Positions 1 through 9,188 of a DNA stretch of 64,000 nucleotides are shown in pieces. Under the pieces are notes generated by a model. It saw only the letters and a list, made by a program, of their open reading frames with translations. It did no database searches and was not told where the DNA came from. Position numbers and translations under genes: made by a program. Location: contig SVKL01000006.1 in NCBI GenBank assembly GCA_015068495.1, positions 40,704-104,703 on the forward strand. The letters are read 5' to 3'. The stretch is from Oscillospiraceae bacterium (lineage in GTDB: Bacteria; Bacillota; Clostridia; Oscillospirales; Oscillospiraceae). Within the stretch, counting starts at the first letter, position 1, and the number at the start of each line of letters is the position of its first letter.

Positions 1-729
1 TTCGAAGCAATCCTCCATAGTATCCCATGTCCAGTTGCCTTCCAAATAGTATTCCTTAGGTGACTTGGCACCGGCGTTTTCAAAAATTGTTCTGTTGTAG
101 TGGAACAGGCTGTTGCCGCCCCAAGGGATTTGGATTGCGTGGCTTTCGCCCTTATATTTCATCATATCCAGCCAAACAGGACCGGCAATCTTAGCCAGCT
201 GCTCGTATTCTGCTTCGGTAAAGGCTCTGGTGATACCATTGTTCGGCAAAATGGGGTATTCGTTGGAGCCCATCACAATGTCAGGCTTTTCGCCGCTGTT
301 GATTGCGCTGAGCATATCACTTACAATCGTGTCGCCTGCAAAGGTAACCTCAACTTGATTCAAGGTTGCCCACTCATCAATGGCTGCACGCATCATCCAA
401 ATATAGCTGCCTAAGCCCATATTTTCAATATCGTCAAAGACGATGCTGTCATAGCCGTAGATCTGCAGCTTCTTGCCGGCAAATTTCTCCGGGTTGATAT
501 AGGCATCATTGCTGTCTACATCATTGGTAGACAGAACCAATGTCTCTTCCTTAATGTCGGAGATATCTTCACGGATCGGAGTTGTCTCCTTGGGCTCGTC
601 GTCTTCAGTGTTGTTGTTGTTAGCACTGTTGCCGGTGGTGCCGCCAGCGGGATTCTCTGCAGTCTTTCCGCAAGCAATCAAGCCAACCACCATACACAAA
701 GCCAACAGCAATGCCAGTAGTTTTTTCAT
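1..729 (-). CDS. Extracellular solute-binding lipoprotein (SBP1), truncated by the window start
   Basis: Minus-strand reading frame open from ATG (727-729) to the window edge; translation begins MKKLLALLLALCMVVGLIACGK (signal peptide with LIAC lipobox) and closely matches the neighbouring SBP at 1086-2618. Confidence 0.85.
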   Translation of the reverse strand, partial: MKKLLALLLALCMVVGLIACGKTAENPAGGTTGNSANNNNTEDDEPKETTPIREDISDIKEETLVLSTNDVDSNDAYINPEKFAGKKLQIYGYDSIVFDDIENMGLGSYIWMMRAAIDEWATLNQVEVTFAGDTIVSDMLSAINSGEKPDIVMGSNEYPILPNNGITRAFTEAEYEQLAKIAGPVWLDMMKYKGESHAIQIPWGGNSLFHYNRTIFENAGAKSPKEYYLEGNWTWDTMEDCFE

Positions 730-795
730 AATAACGTACCTTCTTTCATTGTTTTTCAATTGCTGCAAAGAACATCAGTGCAACATTATGTCCTC

Positions 796-824
796 ATTAT
801 AGCAAAATAATCCAGTTGATTCAA
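796..824 (-). promoter_or_regulatory. Putative sigmaA promoter of SBP1 (TTGAAT-17-TATAAT)
   Basis: -35 TTGAAT (819-824), 17-bp spacer, -10 TATAAT (796-801), upstream of the SBP1 ATG. Confidence 0.6.
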
Positions 825-927
825 TATGGAATTTTGCCATTTTTACCGTTGTTTTTAAGATAAATACCAACACCGTTTTGTGCATTTTTTCATATATACG
901 GTTTTCAAAAAGGGATTATTTATTTCT

Positions 928-1003
928 GTAGGGGCGAACTGTGTTCGCCCGCCTTCCCCGCATCCGCCCCTGCGGGGCACCTTCCTCCCAAGGGGAAGGC
1001 TTA
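928..1003. repeat. Intergenic compound palindromic (REP-like) element
   Basis: Three consecutive GC-rich hairpins (gggcgaac-tgt-gttcgccc; gcccc-tgc-ggggc; ccttcc...ggaagg) in otherwise AT-rich intergenic DNA. Confidence 0.5.
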
Positions 1004-1021
1004 GCTTCTTTTATTATATAG

Positions 1022-1059
1022 AAAAGGGACGGTTGCCAAAGGGCAACCGTCCCAAAAAA
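1022..1059 (-). terminator. Rho-independent terminator of SBP2
   Basis: 12-bp stem gggacggttgcc/ggcaaccgtccc followed on the minus strand by a T-rich tract, just downstream of the SBP2 stop. Confidence 0.75.
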
Positions 1060-1085
1060 TTTACAGGATTTCAGCCAATATGCAA

Positions 1086-2618
1086 TTAGTTGGCGTACAG
1101 GCTGTTGTACTTAGCAATCCAGCCTTCCTGTGCTGCAGCCAGCAGAGGAATTGCGGATGCGGGAGGCATAGCGCTGGTATCGCCGGCTTCGGTGTTGTTA
1201 TCGCCGGGGTAACGTCTGCCGCCTCTGGCCTTTCTGGAGAAGATTTCCTTAACGGTCTTCTCGTAGCACTCCTGATCCCAGTCTTCGATTTCAGCAAAAG
1301 CTTCTCTTCTGTCTGCGCAGATGTCTGCGAAGTTTTCCTTCCAAGCCTTACTGTACTCGGAAGCGCCGCGCATACCCTCGTAGGTGCACTCGTACAGACC
1401 AACACTGAAGTCGGACATATAACGCATACCAACCTTCAGCATATAGGAGATCAGAGACATAACTGCCTCGGGCTCATCGCAGGAGGACATAATGGACATG
1501 AACTGGGTGGTGAAGCCGGTCGTAGCAGTCTCAGGGGAGAATGCAGGAACAGGAACAACTTCAATGATGTCGCCGTTGGCAATCTCTTCATACAGGTGCT
1601 CAAAGTTGTACCACTCGCAGTCGCCGGTATACATAGCGGGACGAGGTGTGGTAGCAATCTTACAGGTCTGGATGGTGTTGCCGGGGAGCACGGACAGAGT
1701 CTCATTTACGCCTCTGTATCTCATTTCCAAATATCTCTTGTACTGCTCGGAGGTGCCGATCATACCGGTCAGCTTACCGGTCTCGGGATCTTCCTCAACA
1801 CCGCAGCCTAAGCCGAAGTAAACAATGGAGCTGCAGCCATAGGTGTCTTCGCCGTCGATCTTACCGTTACCGTTCTTATCTTTGGTAACGCTCTCCATGC
1901 AGTCCTCGAAGGTATCCCAGTTCCAGTTGTCTTCCATAAAGTATTCCTTGGGAGACTTAGCACCGTAGTTCTCGAACATGGTTCTGTTGTAGTAGCAGAA
2001 GCTATTACCGGACCAAGGGAACATCATACCGTGGCACTCGCCCTTGTACTTCAGAACGTCCAGGTAGCGAGCACCGGCGATATCGGCCAGCTGCTTATAC
2101 TCATCCTCAGTGAAGCCTCTGGTGATGCCGGTGTAGAAGTACAGAGGAGCCTCCAGAACCTCCAGCATCAGGTCGGGCTTGTCGCCGGAGTTGATAGCTG
2201 CAAGAATGTCGTTGGTGTTCAGGCCGCCGTCGTAAGTAACTTCAACCTGATTGAGGGTTGCCCACTCATCAACTGCTGCACGCATCATCCACAGGAAGCT
2301 GCCCTTGCCCATATTCTCGATATCGTCGAATACGATACTGTCGCAGCCGTAAATCTGGATAGACTTACCTGCAAACTTCTCGGGGTTGATGAATTCATCG
2401 TTGCTGTCCGGAACCTTGGTTGTATCCAGACCAACGTCTGCGCCCATATCGGAAACGTCGTCACGAAGTGCGACAGTTTCTCTGGTTCCTTCTGTCTCAT
2501 CGTTTGCGTTAGCGCTGTTGCCGGTGGTGCCGCCAGCGGGATTCTCTGCAGGCTTGCCGCAAGCAATCAGGCCCACTACCATACACAGAACTAACAGTAA
2601 TGCCAGTAGTTTTTTCAT
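1086..2618 (-). CDS. Extracellular solute-binding lipoprotein (SBP2)
   Basis: 510-aa ORF, lipobox VVGLIACG, family-1-type SBP features; paralog of SBP1. Confidence 0.9.
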   Translation of the reverse strand: MKKLLALLLVLCMVVGLIACGKPAENPAGGTTGNSANANDETEGTRETVALRDDVSDMGADVGLDTTKVPDSNDEFINPEKFAGKSIQIYGCDSIVFDDIENMGKGSFLWMMRAAVDEWATLNQVEVTYDGGLNTNDILAAINSGDKPDLMLEVLEAPLYFYTGITRGFTEDEYKQLADIAGARYLDVLKYKGECHGMMFPWSGNSFCYYNRTMFENYGAKSPKEYFMEDNWNWDTFEDCMESVTKDKNGNGKIDGEDTYGCSSIVYFGLGCGVEEDPETGKLTGMIGTSEQYKRYLEMRYRGVNETLSVLPGNTIQTCKIATTPRPAMYTGDCEWYNFEHLYEEIANGDIIEVVPVPAFSPETATTGFTTQFMSIMSSCDEPEAVMSLISYMLKVGMRYMSDFSVGLYECTYEGMRGASEYSKAWKENFADICADRREAFAEIEDWDQECYEKTVKEIFSRKARGGRRYPGDNNTEAGDTSAMPPASAIPLLAAAQEGWIAKYNSLYAN

Positions 2619-2714
2619 CGCTTTTACTCCTTCTTATTATTTTATTTGAAAATTGCCAATTGCAGTGTGCTTTTGCACACTACAATTGTAGCAAATTTCA
2701 TATACAGTATGCAA

Positions 2715-2746
2715 TATCAAATTTATCACTTTTGTTAAATTTGATA
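2715..2746. promoter_or_regulatory. Inverted repeat abutting a putative SBP2 promoter
   Basis: TATCAAATTTA-10 nt-TAAATTTGATA, perfect 11-bp arms; adjacent minus-strand -35 TTGCAT (2709-2714) and 18-bp-spaced TACAAT. Confidence 0.45.
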
Positions 2747-2812
2747 ACCGAGGTTTTGGCGTGTATGTGCAAAGTGTACAATCGTCTCTGCCAATACACA
2801 GCATATTGCACA

Positions 2813-3769
2813 TTAGCCCTTGCTGCCGGAACGGTCCATACATTCCACAAAGAACTTCTGGCAGAAGATGAACACAGCAACCAACGGCAAAACAGCCAAC
2901 AGCAAAATGGAGTAGTACTCAACCTCCATCCGCATTGCAGAAAGCTGGTTAGCACCAACACGCAGGGCAATCAAGCTTTCCACCTCAACCATCAAGGGTC
3001 TGCCCATATTAAGGTTAGACATACCGGTAACCAAGGAATCGTTCCAGTAATAGATGGTAGACAGCAGAATAACCGTAACCAAAACAGGGATAATGTTGGG
3101 GAGCATAACCTTCCAGTAGATCTTAAAGGGGCTGCAGCCATCCAGCTTTGCAGCTTCCTCCAAGTCCTTGGACATACCGGCAAAGAACTGCCGGAACAGG
3201 AAGATGAAGATACCGGACTTCAAGCCTACGCCGAAAACAGCCGGAATCAGGAAGCTTCCCAAGTTGGGCAGCAGGTTTACAGTCAAATCCTTGCCGGTAA
3301 ACAAGCCCACCAGCTTACCGATGCCGAAGAAATCGAACCAACGGTAGTAATAGGTCAGAGGGATTTGTGCGGTCTGGATAGGCATAATGATGGTAAACAG
3401 CACAGCTGCATACACAAGGTTGCTGCCCTTAAACTTATATCTGCCCAAGCCATAGCCCACCAAGGAGCAAATGAACACGGAAACAATGGTGCTGGTAAAG
3501 GTAATCAAAATGGTCACCTTTGCCGGCTTCCAAAAGGGGAAATATGCTTGGCTGTTCTTAAAGTTTTCAAAGGTGGGTCTTGGAGGGACAAAGCCGGAGT
3601 TTCCTGCGAAGTAGTCCTCTGGCATTGTCAGAGAAGCGGACAGCATCTTGATGATGGGAAACAGCGCAACATAGCTGATACCCAAGAGCAAAATGTACCG
3701 GAACAGCTTATACAGGAAAGAGCCAATGGGGGAAAGCATATTTTTATTCAATAATGTATTCGGTGACAT
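2813..3769 (-). CDS. Carbohydrate ABC transporter permease (MalG/AraQ type)
   Basis: Multi-TM protein with EAAKLDGCSPFKIYWKVMLP EAA motif; start placed at MSPNTLL, preceded by a GGGAGGAG SD. Confidence 0.9.
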   Translation of the reverse strand: MSPNTLLNKNMLSPIGSFLYKLFRYILLLGISYVALFPIIKMLSASLTMPEDYFAGNSGFVPPRPTFENFKNSQAYFPFWKPAKVTILITFTSTIVSVFICSLVGYGLGRYKFKGSNLVYAAVLFTIIMPIQTAQIPLTYYYRWFDFFGIGKLVGLFTGKDLTVNLLPNLGSFLIPAVFGVGLKSGIFIFLFRQFFAGMSKDLEEAAKLDGCSPFKIYWKVMLPNIIPVLVTVILLSTIYYWNDSLVTGMSNLNMGRPLMVEVESLIALRVGANQLSAMRMEVEYYSILLLAVLPLVAVFIFCQKFFVECMDRSGSKG

Positions 3770-3788
3770 GAATATCCTCTCCTCCCTC

Positions 3789-4688
3789 TTAATCCAATGT
3801 AATAACTTTTCTGGAAACAATCGCATTGACAATCAATACCACCGCAAAAATCAACACTGCGTATGCCCAGCTTTGGGTACAGGCATAGTCCAAGCGGTTA
3901 ATCATATTCGTGTCAATCAGCTGAACAATGGGGTTGGTACTGGTGTTGAAGTAGTCGATAATCGAATAAATCAAGCACAGCAGGATGCTGGGGGTCAGCA
4001 GCGGGAAAGTGATTTTCCAGAAGGTCTCCCACTTGGTTGCACCCTCCATCTTTGCCACCTCATACAGCTGGCTGGGAATTGCCTGCAAGCCAATGATGAA
4101 AATGATAATCTGCAGCGCGGTGTTCCAAACTAAGTTAAACAACGTGCCCGCATAGACCGTGAATTTTTCTATCAGTGGCGTGAGCACACCGAAGCTTTGG
4201 ATGATGTCATTCACAAAGCCGGTCATTTCGCCGGACAGGGTGATAAATGCGTTGCCGCTTTCCTTCATTTCGGATGAGCCGCCAAGGCTGTTAAACGCAG
4301 CCATAATGGGTGCTGCACCGAAAATCATAGGCAGGAACAGGGATGTACGGAAGAACAGACGGCCGGGGAATTTATCAACCAGCAAAACTGCCAAGAAGAT
4401 ACTGATGAACATAATCACGAGGATTTGAACCAGCATCTCAGAGGACATAGTAATCAGCTTCTTGATGAATTCCGCATCATCGTTGGCCATATATCTCCAG
4501 TTTTCAAAGCCGATGGGTGTCAGAAGCAGGCCGTCGCTGCCAACGGTAACTCTGTGGAAGGTATAGTTCAAAGATTCCAGCAGAGGCTTCATAAACAGCC
4601 ATATGAAACCGATAATGAAGGGTAACACAAACAGCAGACCGGTCTTATCGGTAGGGGTCAATAATGTGCGTTTTTTTGTTTTCTTCAT
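3789..4688 (-). CDS. Sugar ABC transporter permease (MalF/UgpA type)
   Basis: Multi-TM, EVAKMEGATKWETFWKITFPLL EAA motif; overlaps the next gene by 4 nt. Confidence 0.9.
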   Translation of the reverse strand: MKKTKKRTLLTPTDKTGLLFVLPFIIGFIWLFMKPLLESLNYTFHRVTVGSDGLLLTPIGFENWRYMANDDAEFIKKLITMSSEMLVQILVIMFISIFLAVLLVDKFPGRLFFRTSLFLPMIFGAAPIMAAFNSLGGSSEMKESGNAFITLSGEMTGFVNDIIQSFGVLTPLIEKFTVYAGTLFNLVWNTALQIIIFIIGLQAIPSQLYEVAKMEGATKWETFWKITFPLLTPSILLCLIYSIIDYFNTSTNPIVQLIDTNMINRLDYACTQSWAYAVLIFAVVLIVNAIVSRKVITLD

Positions 4689-7021
4689 TTTGCACCTCCG
4701 GTAACGACCAGATAACTTCTTGCGGCTACTTCCTTACCGCCGTATGTGTAGGGATCTTCGCCATAGTTTACAATCACTTCACCGGATTCGTACGCTGTCA
4801 AGGTGACATCCTCTTCCAGATATTCGTGATTCAGAATCTCCTTGCCTGCAAACTGGCTTACTGCCTCTTGCATTGCAAGATACTCTTCAACAACTGTATT
4901 CTTCCAGTAATCGTAGGAATAAGAAACCATTGTATTATAATCTGTGCCAACCAGCTGGGAAACGTCGCCGTAAATCAGATTGAATTTCAGATTCGTACCG
5001 GTTTCCAAAGCCTTCAGGAAAGCGTACTCATAGTCCACAGTGGTGTTGATGCCGTTTGCAGTTACCAAGGAATTGCCTTGGAAGACCAGCTGATAGAAGG
5101 GAACGCTTTGGTCCTGCATATCAAAGCTACTGTTGCAATCGGACACATCCGTCATCACATCGGCATAAGCCATCGCGTAGGCATTGCCGCCGTGGAGCAT
5201 CAGATACTGGGTCTTCTCATCCACAGTCTTCAGAGTCTGTTTCCACAGATCCAAAACCTGTGTCTTGGTGATGAGGTTTTCGTCCTTGGAGTAGTCGGAG
5301 TACAAGATTTCACCCAATCTTGCCAAGGAAATCTGGTTTACGTTCCACTTTGCTGCAGAATCTGCAAACATAGCAGATACTTCAGAAGCCAACTGGGGAC
5401 GCAGCAGGTGCCAACGGCTGTCCTTAATTTGTGTGCCCAAGTCCAAATTGTACTTGTATTGGAAAGCATAGCCGTCAAAGAAGGTCTTGACGCTGTCGCC
5501 GTTTTCTGTGTAGCCGTTGCCGTTTTCATACAAGTCCACAGGGTTGGATTCCAAGAACAGCAGAACACCCTGCTCCTCCAGATAAGAAATCATATTCTTA
5601 AATTCTTTCTTGGAGCCCAAGACCGATTCGTTGGAAACCTCATTATAAATTTTATTGTTTAAGCCGCTGTCCAACGCGCCTGCGTAATTAATAATCAAAT
5701 TCTCAACACCTTGAGACTTTAATTCCTTAACAATTTCGCATACATCGTTGTAGGTGGTCAGCGCCGTAACCACAGGACGCTTCACGCCCATTACGTACTT
5801 CTTGATGCTGACTGCGCCAATCAGATCCAGAACCATATACTTCTTATCTGCCAGCTCGGAGTCCTTCAGCTGATCGGTCTCCTGCAGATATGTTCTGTAA
5901 CGGTTACTCATACCGGTGTAGTTAGCCTCATCGCCATTGAGGAAGAAGTAACGTACAGCATAATTCTTGCCGTGGGTCAAATCCTCACTGTAGTCAATAG
6001 TATAGCTGTCTACACGGGAAATGTGACTACCTTCCTTAAACAGGATGCTGTACTCACGCAGAACTGCGCTGGCGTACACGTGGTTATAGGAGCTATCCTT
6101 CTTGCTGGTGGAGGCAGCAATTGCGCTGCAGCCCTCACCGGAGGTAATTACGCCCAAAAACGCGTGGTCATTGGTCTTTGCGCCGAAGACGGGCAAAGTC
6201 ACTTTCTGCTGAACAGTCCCCTGCTCCTTCTTTTCCAAGGTAGGATTCTCGCCGTATACATCTGCGTAATAAGCTTGCTTGGTTTGCTTATTATTATTGT
6301 ACTCAATCAGAGCGCCGGAGCCATCGGGCACCAGCAGATAGCCCTCATCCTCAAGGCCGCCGGCACCAAAGTAAGGCAGCAGGGCAATTTCTTCAACCAT
6401 ATAGGGGTTGCTGCCCACACCCTTAATCTCACTGGTTACAATCTCCGCTTGGAAGCCGTCCTCAGTAAGGGTGTACTGCACAGGGATATACACATTGGCT
6501 GTGGGGAAGCCAAAGGTAAATTTAATGCCGTTGTCGATGAGCTCGTGGGTCATTCTGCCCTTTTTAATACTGCCGCCAAAGTTATCAAAATCAACGAAAA
6601 TACCCTTTTCCATATTGATAAACTTTACGATAATCTGGCTGTTCAGCTGGGACATCATCGTCACATATTTATCTTCGCTCCGGTCTTGGGGGTTGGAATA
6701 CCACTTCATACCGGAAGCTTTTTCCGTCACGCAAATTTCACCGGTGGTAAAATCTGCTTCCAGAATCAGATCAGAATTCTCAGCAACCTTATTAAAGCCG
6801 GCCTCGCCGTAGTTTGCCTTTTTGTTGCTGATTTTCTCGTCACTCTGTTCCTGATTGGCTGCCAGTGCCCGCGCCACATCGTCCCGATAGATATTGTAAG
6901 CAGCGTAGCCTACCACAGCTACCAGCGCCACTATCAGCGAAATGCTGATTACACGGGTAATCGTTTCTCTTCTTTTCCGGATTGCCCGCTTCCATTTCCA
7001 AAATACTTCTTTTATGTTCAT
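4685..7021 (-). CDS. DUF5696-like membrane-anchored protein (candidate glycoside-hydrolase-like fold)
   Basis: About 778 aa; one N-terminal TM helix, beta-rich N-terminal region, central alpha/beta repeat region, C-terminal beta region with VNYGEDPYTYGG. Start at MNIKEVF chosen from SD spacing; upstream ATGs also possible (up to 7042). Confidence 0.7.
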   Translation of the reverse strand: MNIKEVFWKWKRAIRKRRETITRVISISLIVALVAVVGYAAYNIYRDDVARALAANQEQSDEKISNKKANYGEAGFNKVAENSDLILEADFTTGEICVTEKASGMKWYSNPQDRSEDKYVTMMSQLNSQIIVKFINMEKGIFVDFDNFGGSIKKGRMTHELIDNGIKFTFGFPTANVYIPVQYTLTEDGFQAEIVTSEIKGVGSNPYMVEEIALLPYFGAGGLEDEGYLLVPDGSGALIEYNNNKQTKQAYYADVYGENPTLEKKEQGTVQQKVTLPVFGAKTNDHAFLGVITSGEGCSAIAASTSKKDSSYNHVYASAVLREYSILFKEGSHISRVDSYTIDYSEDLTHGKNYAVRYFFLNGDEANYTGMSNRYRTYLQETDQLKDSELADKKYMVLDLIGAVSIKKYVMGVKRPVVTALTTYNDVCEIVKELKSQGVENLIINYAGALDSGLNNKIYNEVSNESVLGSKKEFKNMISYLEEQGVLLFLESNPVDLYENGNGYTENGDSVKTFFDGYAFQYKYNLDLGTQIKDSRWHLLRPQLASEVSAMFADSAAKWNVNQISLARLGEILYSDYSKDENLITKTQVLDLWKQTLKTVDEKTQYLMLHGGNAYAMAYADVMTDVSDCNSSFDMQDQSVPFYQLVFQGNSLVTANGINTTVDYEYAFLKALETGTNLKFNLIYGDVSQLVGTDYNTMVSYSYDYWKNTVVEEYLAMQEAVSQFAGKEILNHEYLEEDVTLTAYESGEVIVNYGEDPYTYGGKEVAARSYLVVTGGAK

Positions 7022-7047
7022 TTTATTCTCCATTCCATGCAAATCGA

Positions 7048-7680
7048 TTAATATCTAAGCTCGAAAATAACTGTAACTACAAAGTAATACAGCTGCTCAA
7101 ACAAAATCAACAGCATTAATACAATAAAGAACATGATTATCAGGCAAACAATCGTCAAAGCAATGGCATATATGGTCTTCGCAAATGAATACTCGTGCAT
7201 TTCCTGCAGACCGCTGAAAGCAATAATTGCGCCCCAAATCTGGGAAACTGTTACTGCATAGGTCAGGAACACTTGCTCGTCACCTGCTAATACCAAGCTA
7301 AGCAATGTGGTTATAAACCGAACAATGATATAGGGAACCAAAGCATTGGCCGCAACCACACAGATATCCTTCAGCTTGCCCTTGCCTTCCATCAGTGTAC
7401 ACATACACCAGTTGGACAGACAAACCATCACGAACATCAAGACGGTAACCATAGCGGTACGCAGCAAGCTTGTGTCAGCTGCCTTAAACTGGTTCATATC
7501 ATAGTCTGTTGCCACACGGTAAAACAGCTCAACGAAAAGCCAGAGAATTACGGTGATCAGCACCACAGCAGTAGAGCCCTTCTTATTCGCTCTTAACTCC
7601 AAGAATCCGTCTCTCGGATGCTTGCAGATATAAAACGGATATGCGTAGGGGCTCATTGTATCAAATCCTGTACGTTTCAT
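7048..7680 (-). CDS. YIP1-like multi-TM membrane protein
   Basis: 210 aa with about 5 hydrophobic segments; YIP1-like arrangement; abuts flanking genes. Confidence 0.7.
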   Translation of the reverse strand: MKRTGFDTMSPYAYPFYICKHPRDGFLELRANKKGSTAVVLITVILWLFVELFYRVATDYDMNQFKAADTSLLRTAMVTVLMFVMVCLSNWCMCTLMEGKGKLKDICVVAANALVPYIIVRFITTLLSLVLAGDEQVFLTYAVTVSQIWGAIIAFSGLQEMHEYSFAKTIYAIALTIVCLIIMFFIVLMLLILFEQLYYFVVTVIFELRY

Positions 7681-9161
7681 TACTTATCACCCCTCCGTTT
7701 CTTTATGCTCCAAAATACATTTGCTGTAATATCGATTATCTTTTCATAGCCCAAAATGCCAATCAAAAGAATCACTACAACAGCTGCTACCAATGCAAAG
7801 TTCTTACGAACCTTCTCATCACGCAAGGCAGCCTTCGCTTCGCCGTAGCCAGCCTGGTCCTTGCCAAGCTCAAAGTACTCCATAGCCTTTTCATATTCGC
7901 CCATACTCATATAGGCCTTACCCAGACCTTTATAAGCTTGGGTGTAGTTAGCATTCATTCTGAGCACTTCCATCCAAGGCTCAATGGATTCCTGATACAA
8001 GCCCTGATTATACAGATAGTTTGCAGACCGAATCATCTTGCCGTAGAATGTTTGCTCCATCACTGTAACGGTATTTTTGCCGGAGTCCAGCACCAACAGG
8101 CTGTTGTTGCTGTCGGATTCCAAGGAAACAGGCTGGGAGAACAGGCCTTCCTGATAACCCATACCGCCAAAAACAGCCAGCAGATTACAACCCTCGTCAT
8201 ACTGGAACAGGTGACCGGATGTAATATCCACAATGGTAAAGGCGCCTTCGTTATCCACGGTGATATCCGTCAGAACCGTACCCTTAATCTTACGCTCCTT
8301 GGTAAGTGTAAACAAATCGACGCTTTGCGGGAAAACGTTGTTACCCAAAGCGTTCAGCTTGGAGATCGGGGTAGCTACAGATTCCACCAAGGGAGACACC
8401 GTATAAACGAATCTGTCCTCGGACCAGAACAAGTTATTAAATTCCACGGGCTGGAAGCTCACCTGCGACTGAGCATTTGCCGCATCAGACAAGATGCTAC
8501 GCCAGAAGTGCTCCATCTGCATTGCAGCTGTCATTTTCAGCTTGTTGGTACCGTAGAAGCCTAAGAAGTTATTTGCGCTGTCCACCAGCAATGCGCCGGT
8601 GTTGATATTACCGGATGTAATATACATAATGCCCATATTATCCACGATAATCTTCTTGGGCTTGTAGGGAACTGTGGGATCCAAAAGCTCGTCAACAGGC
8701 TTATCATAGATCTTTTTCACATTGCCTTCCAAGTCAGACACCAAAACACGGTTGTTTTCTGTGTCCGCAATGTACAGGCACTGGTTCTCTTCACGATAGA
8801 ACAGACCCTGTGCACCCGCTGCAAGAGTGGTGGGCTGACCTTCATAGGTAAAGTCCTTCAGTTCCTTGATACAATGATAGTCTTTATCCAGAACAAGCAC
8901 ACGGCAGTTGCCGGCATCCAAGATATAAGTCTGATCATTGTTATCCACAAAAATGTCTCTGGGGTCACTCATCGGTGTGACACCCATAAGGGTTTCATCA
9001 ATAACGACTTTCACCTGATACGCGTTTGTAGACGGTACCGGCTGATTTTCCTCGTACGTGTAAGTCCTGTCAGGCTGGGCAGCGCAAACCGCCATTGCTG
9101 AGGAAGTCAGTATGAGTATCACAGCCAATATCAGGCATCCTAATTTTTTTCTCATATACAC
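7680..9161 (-). CDS. Secreted NHL/beta-propeller plus TPR protein with C-terminal TM anchor
   Basis: Signal peptide; propeller-like blades (DPRDIFVDNNDQTYILDAGNCRVLVLD, CLYIADTENNRVLVSDLEGN); TPR (YTQAYKGLGKAYMSMGEYEKAMEYFELG); C-terminal TM and KKRR tail. Confidence 0.8.
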   Translation of the reverse strand: MYMRKKLGCLILAVILILTSSAMAVCAAQPDRTYTYEENQPVPSTNAYQVKVVIDETLMGVTPMSDPRDIFVDNNDQTYILDAGNCRVLVLDKDYHCIKELKDFTYEGQPTTLAAGAQGLFYREENQCLYIADTENNRVLVSDLEGNVKKIYDKPVDELLDPTVPYKPKKIIVDNMGIMYITSGNINTGALLVDSANNFLGFYGTNKLKMTAAMQMEHFWRSILSDAANAQSQVSFQPVEFNNLFWSEDRFVYTVSPLVESVATPISKLNALGNNVFPQSVDLFTLTKERKIKGTVLTDITVDNEGAFTIVDITSGHLFQYDEGCNLLAVFGGMGYQEGLFSQPVSLESDSNNSLLVLDSGKNTVTVMEQTFYGKMIRSANYLYNQGLYQESIEPWMEVLRMNANYTQAYKGLGKAYMSMGEYEKAMEYFELGKDQAGYGEAKAALRDEKVRKNFALVAAVVVILLIGILGYEKIIDITANVFWSIKKRRGDK

Positions 9162-9188
9162 ACCTCACTTCAATGTCATTCCGGTGTT

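Noticed and set aside
880-1089. 69-aa plus-strand ORF in the SBP1-SBP2 gap
   Set aside because: Runs through the REP-like repeats and terminator; no SD and no protein features.
2600-3754. 384-aa plus-strand ORF opposite the MalG-like permease
   Set aside because: Composition-driven antisense ORF (His/Gln/Asn-rich), no SD or domain.
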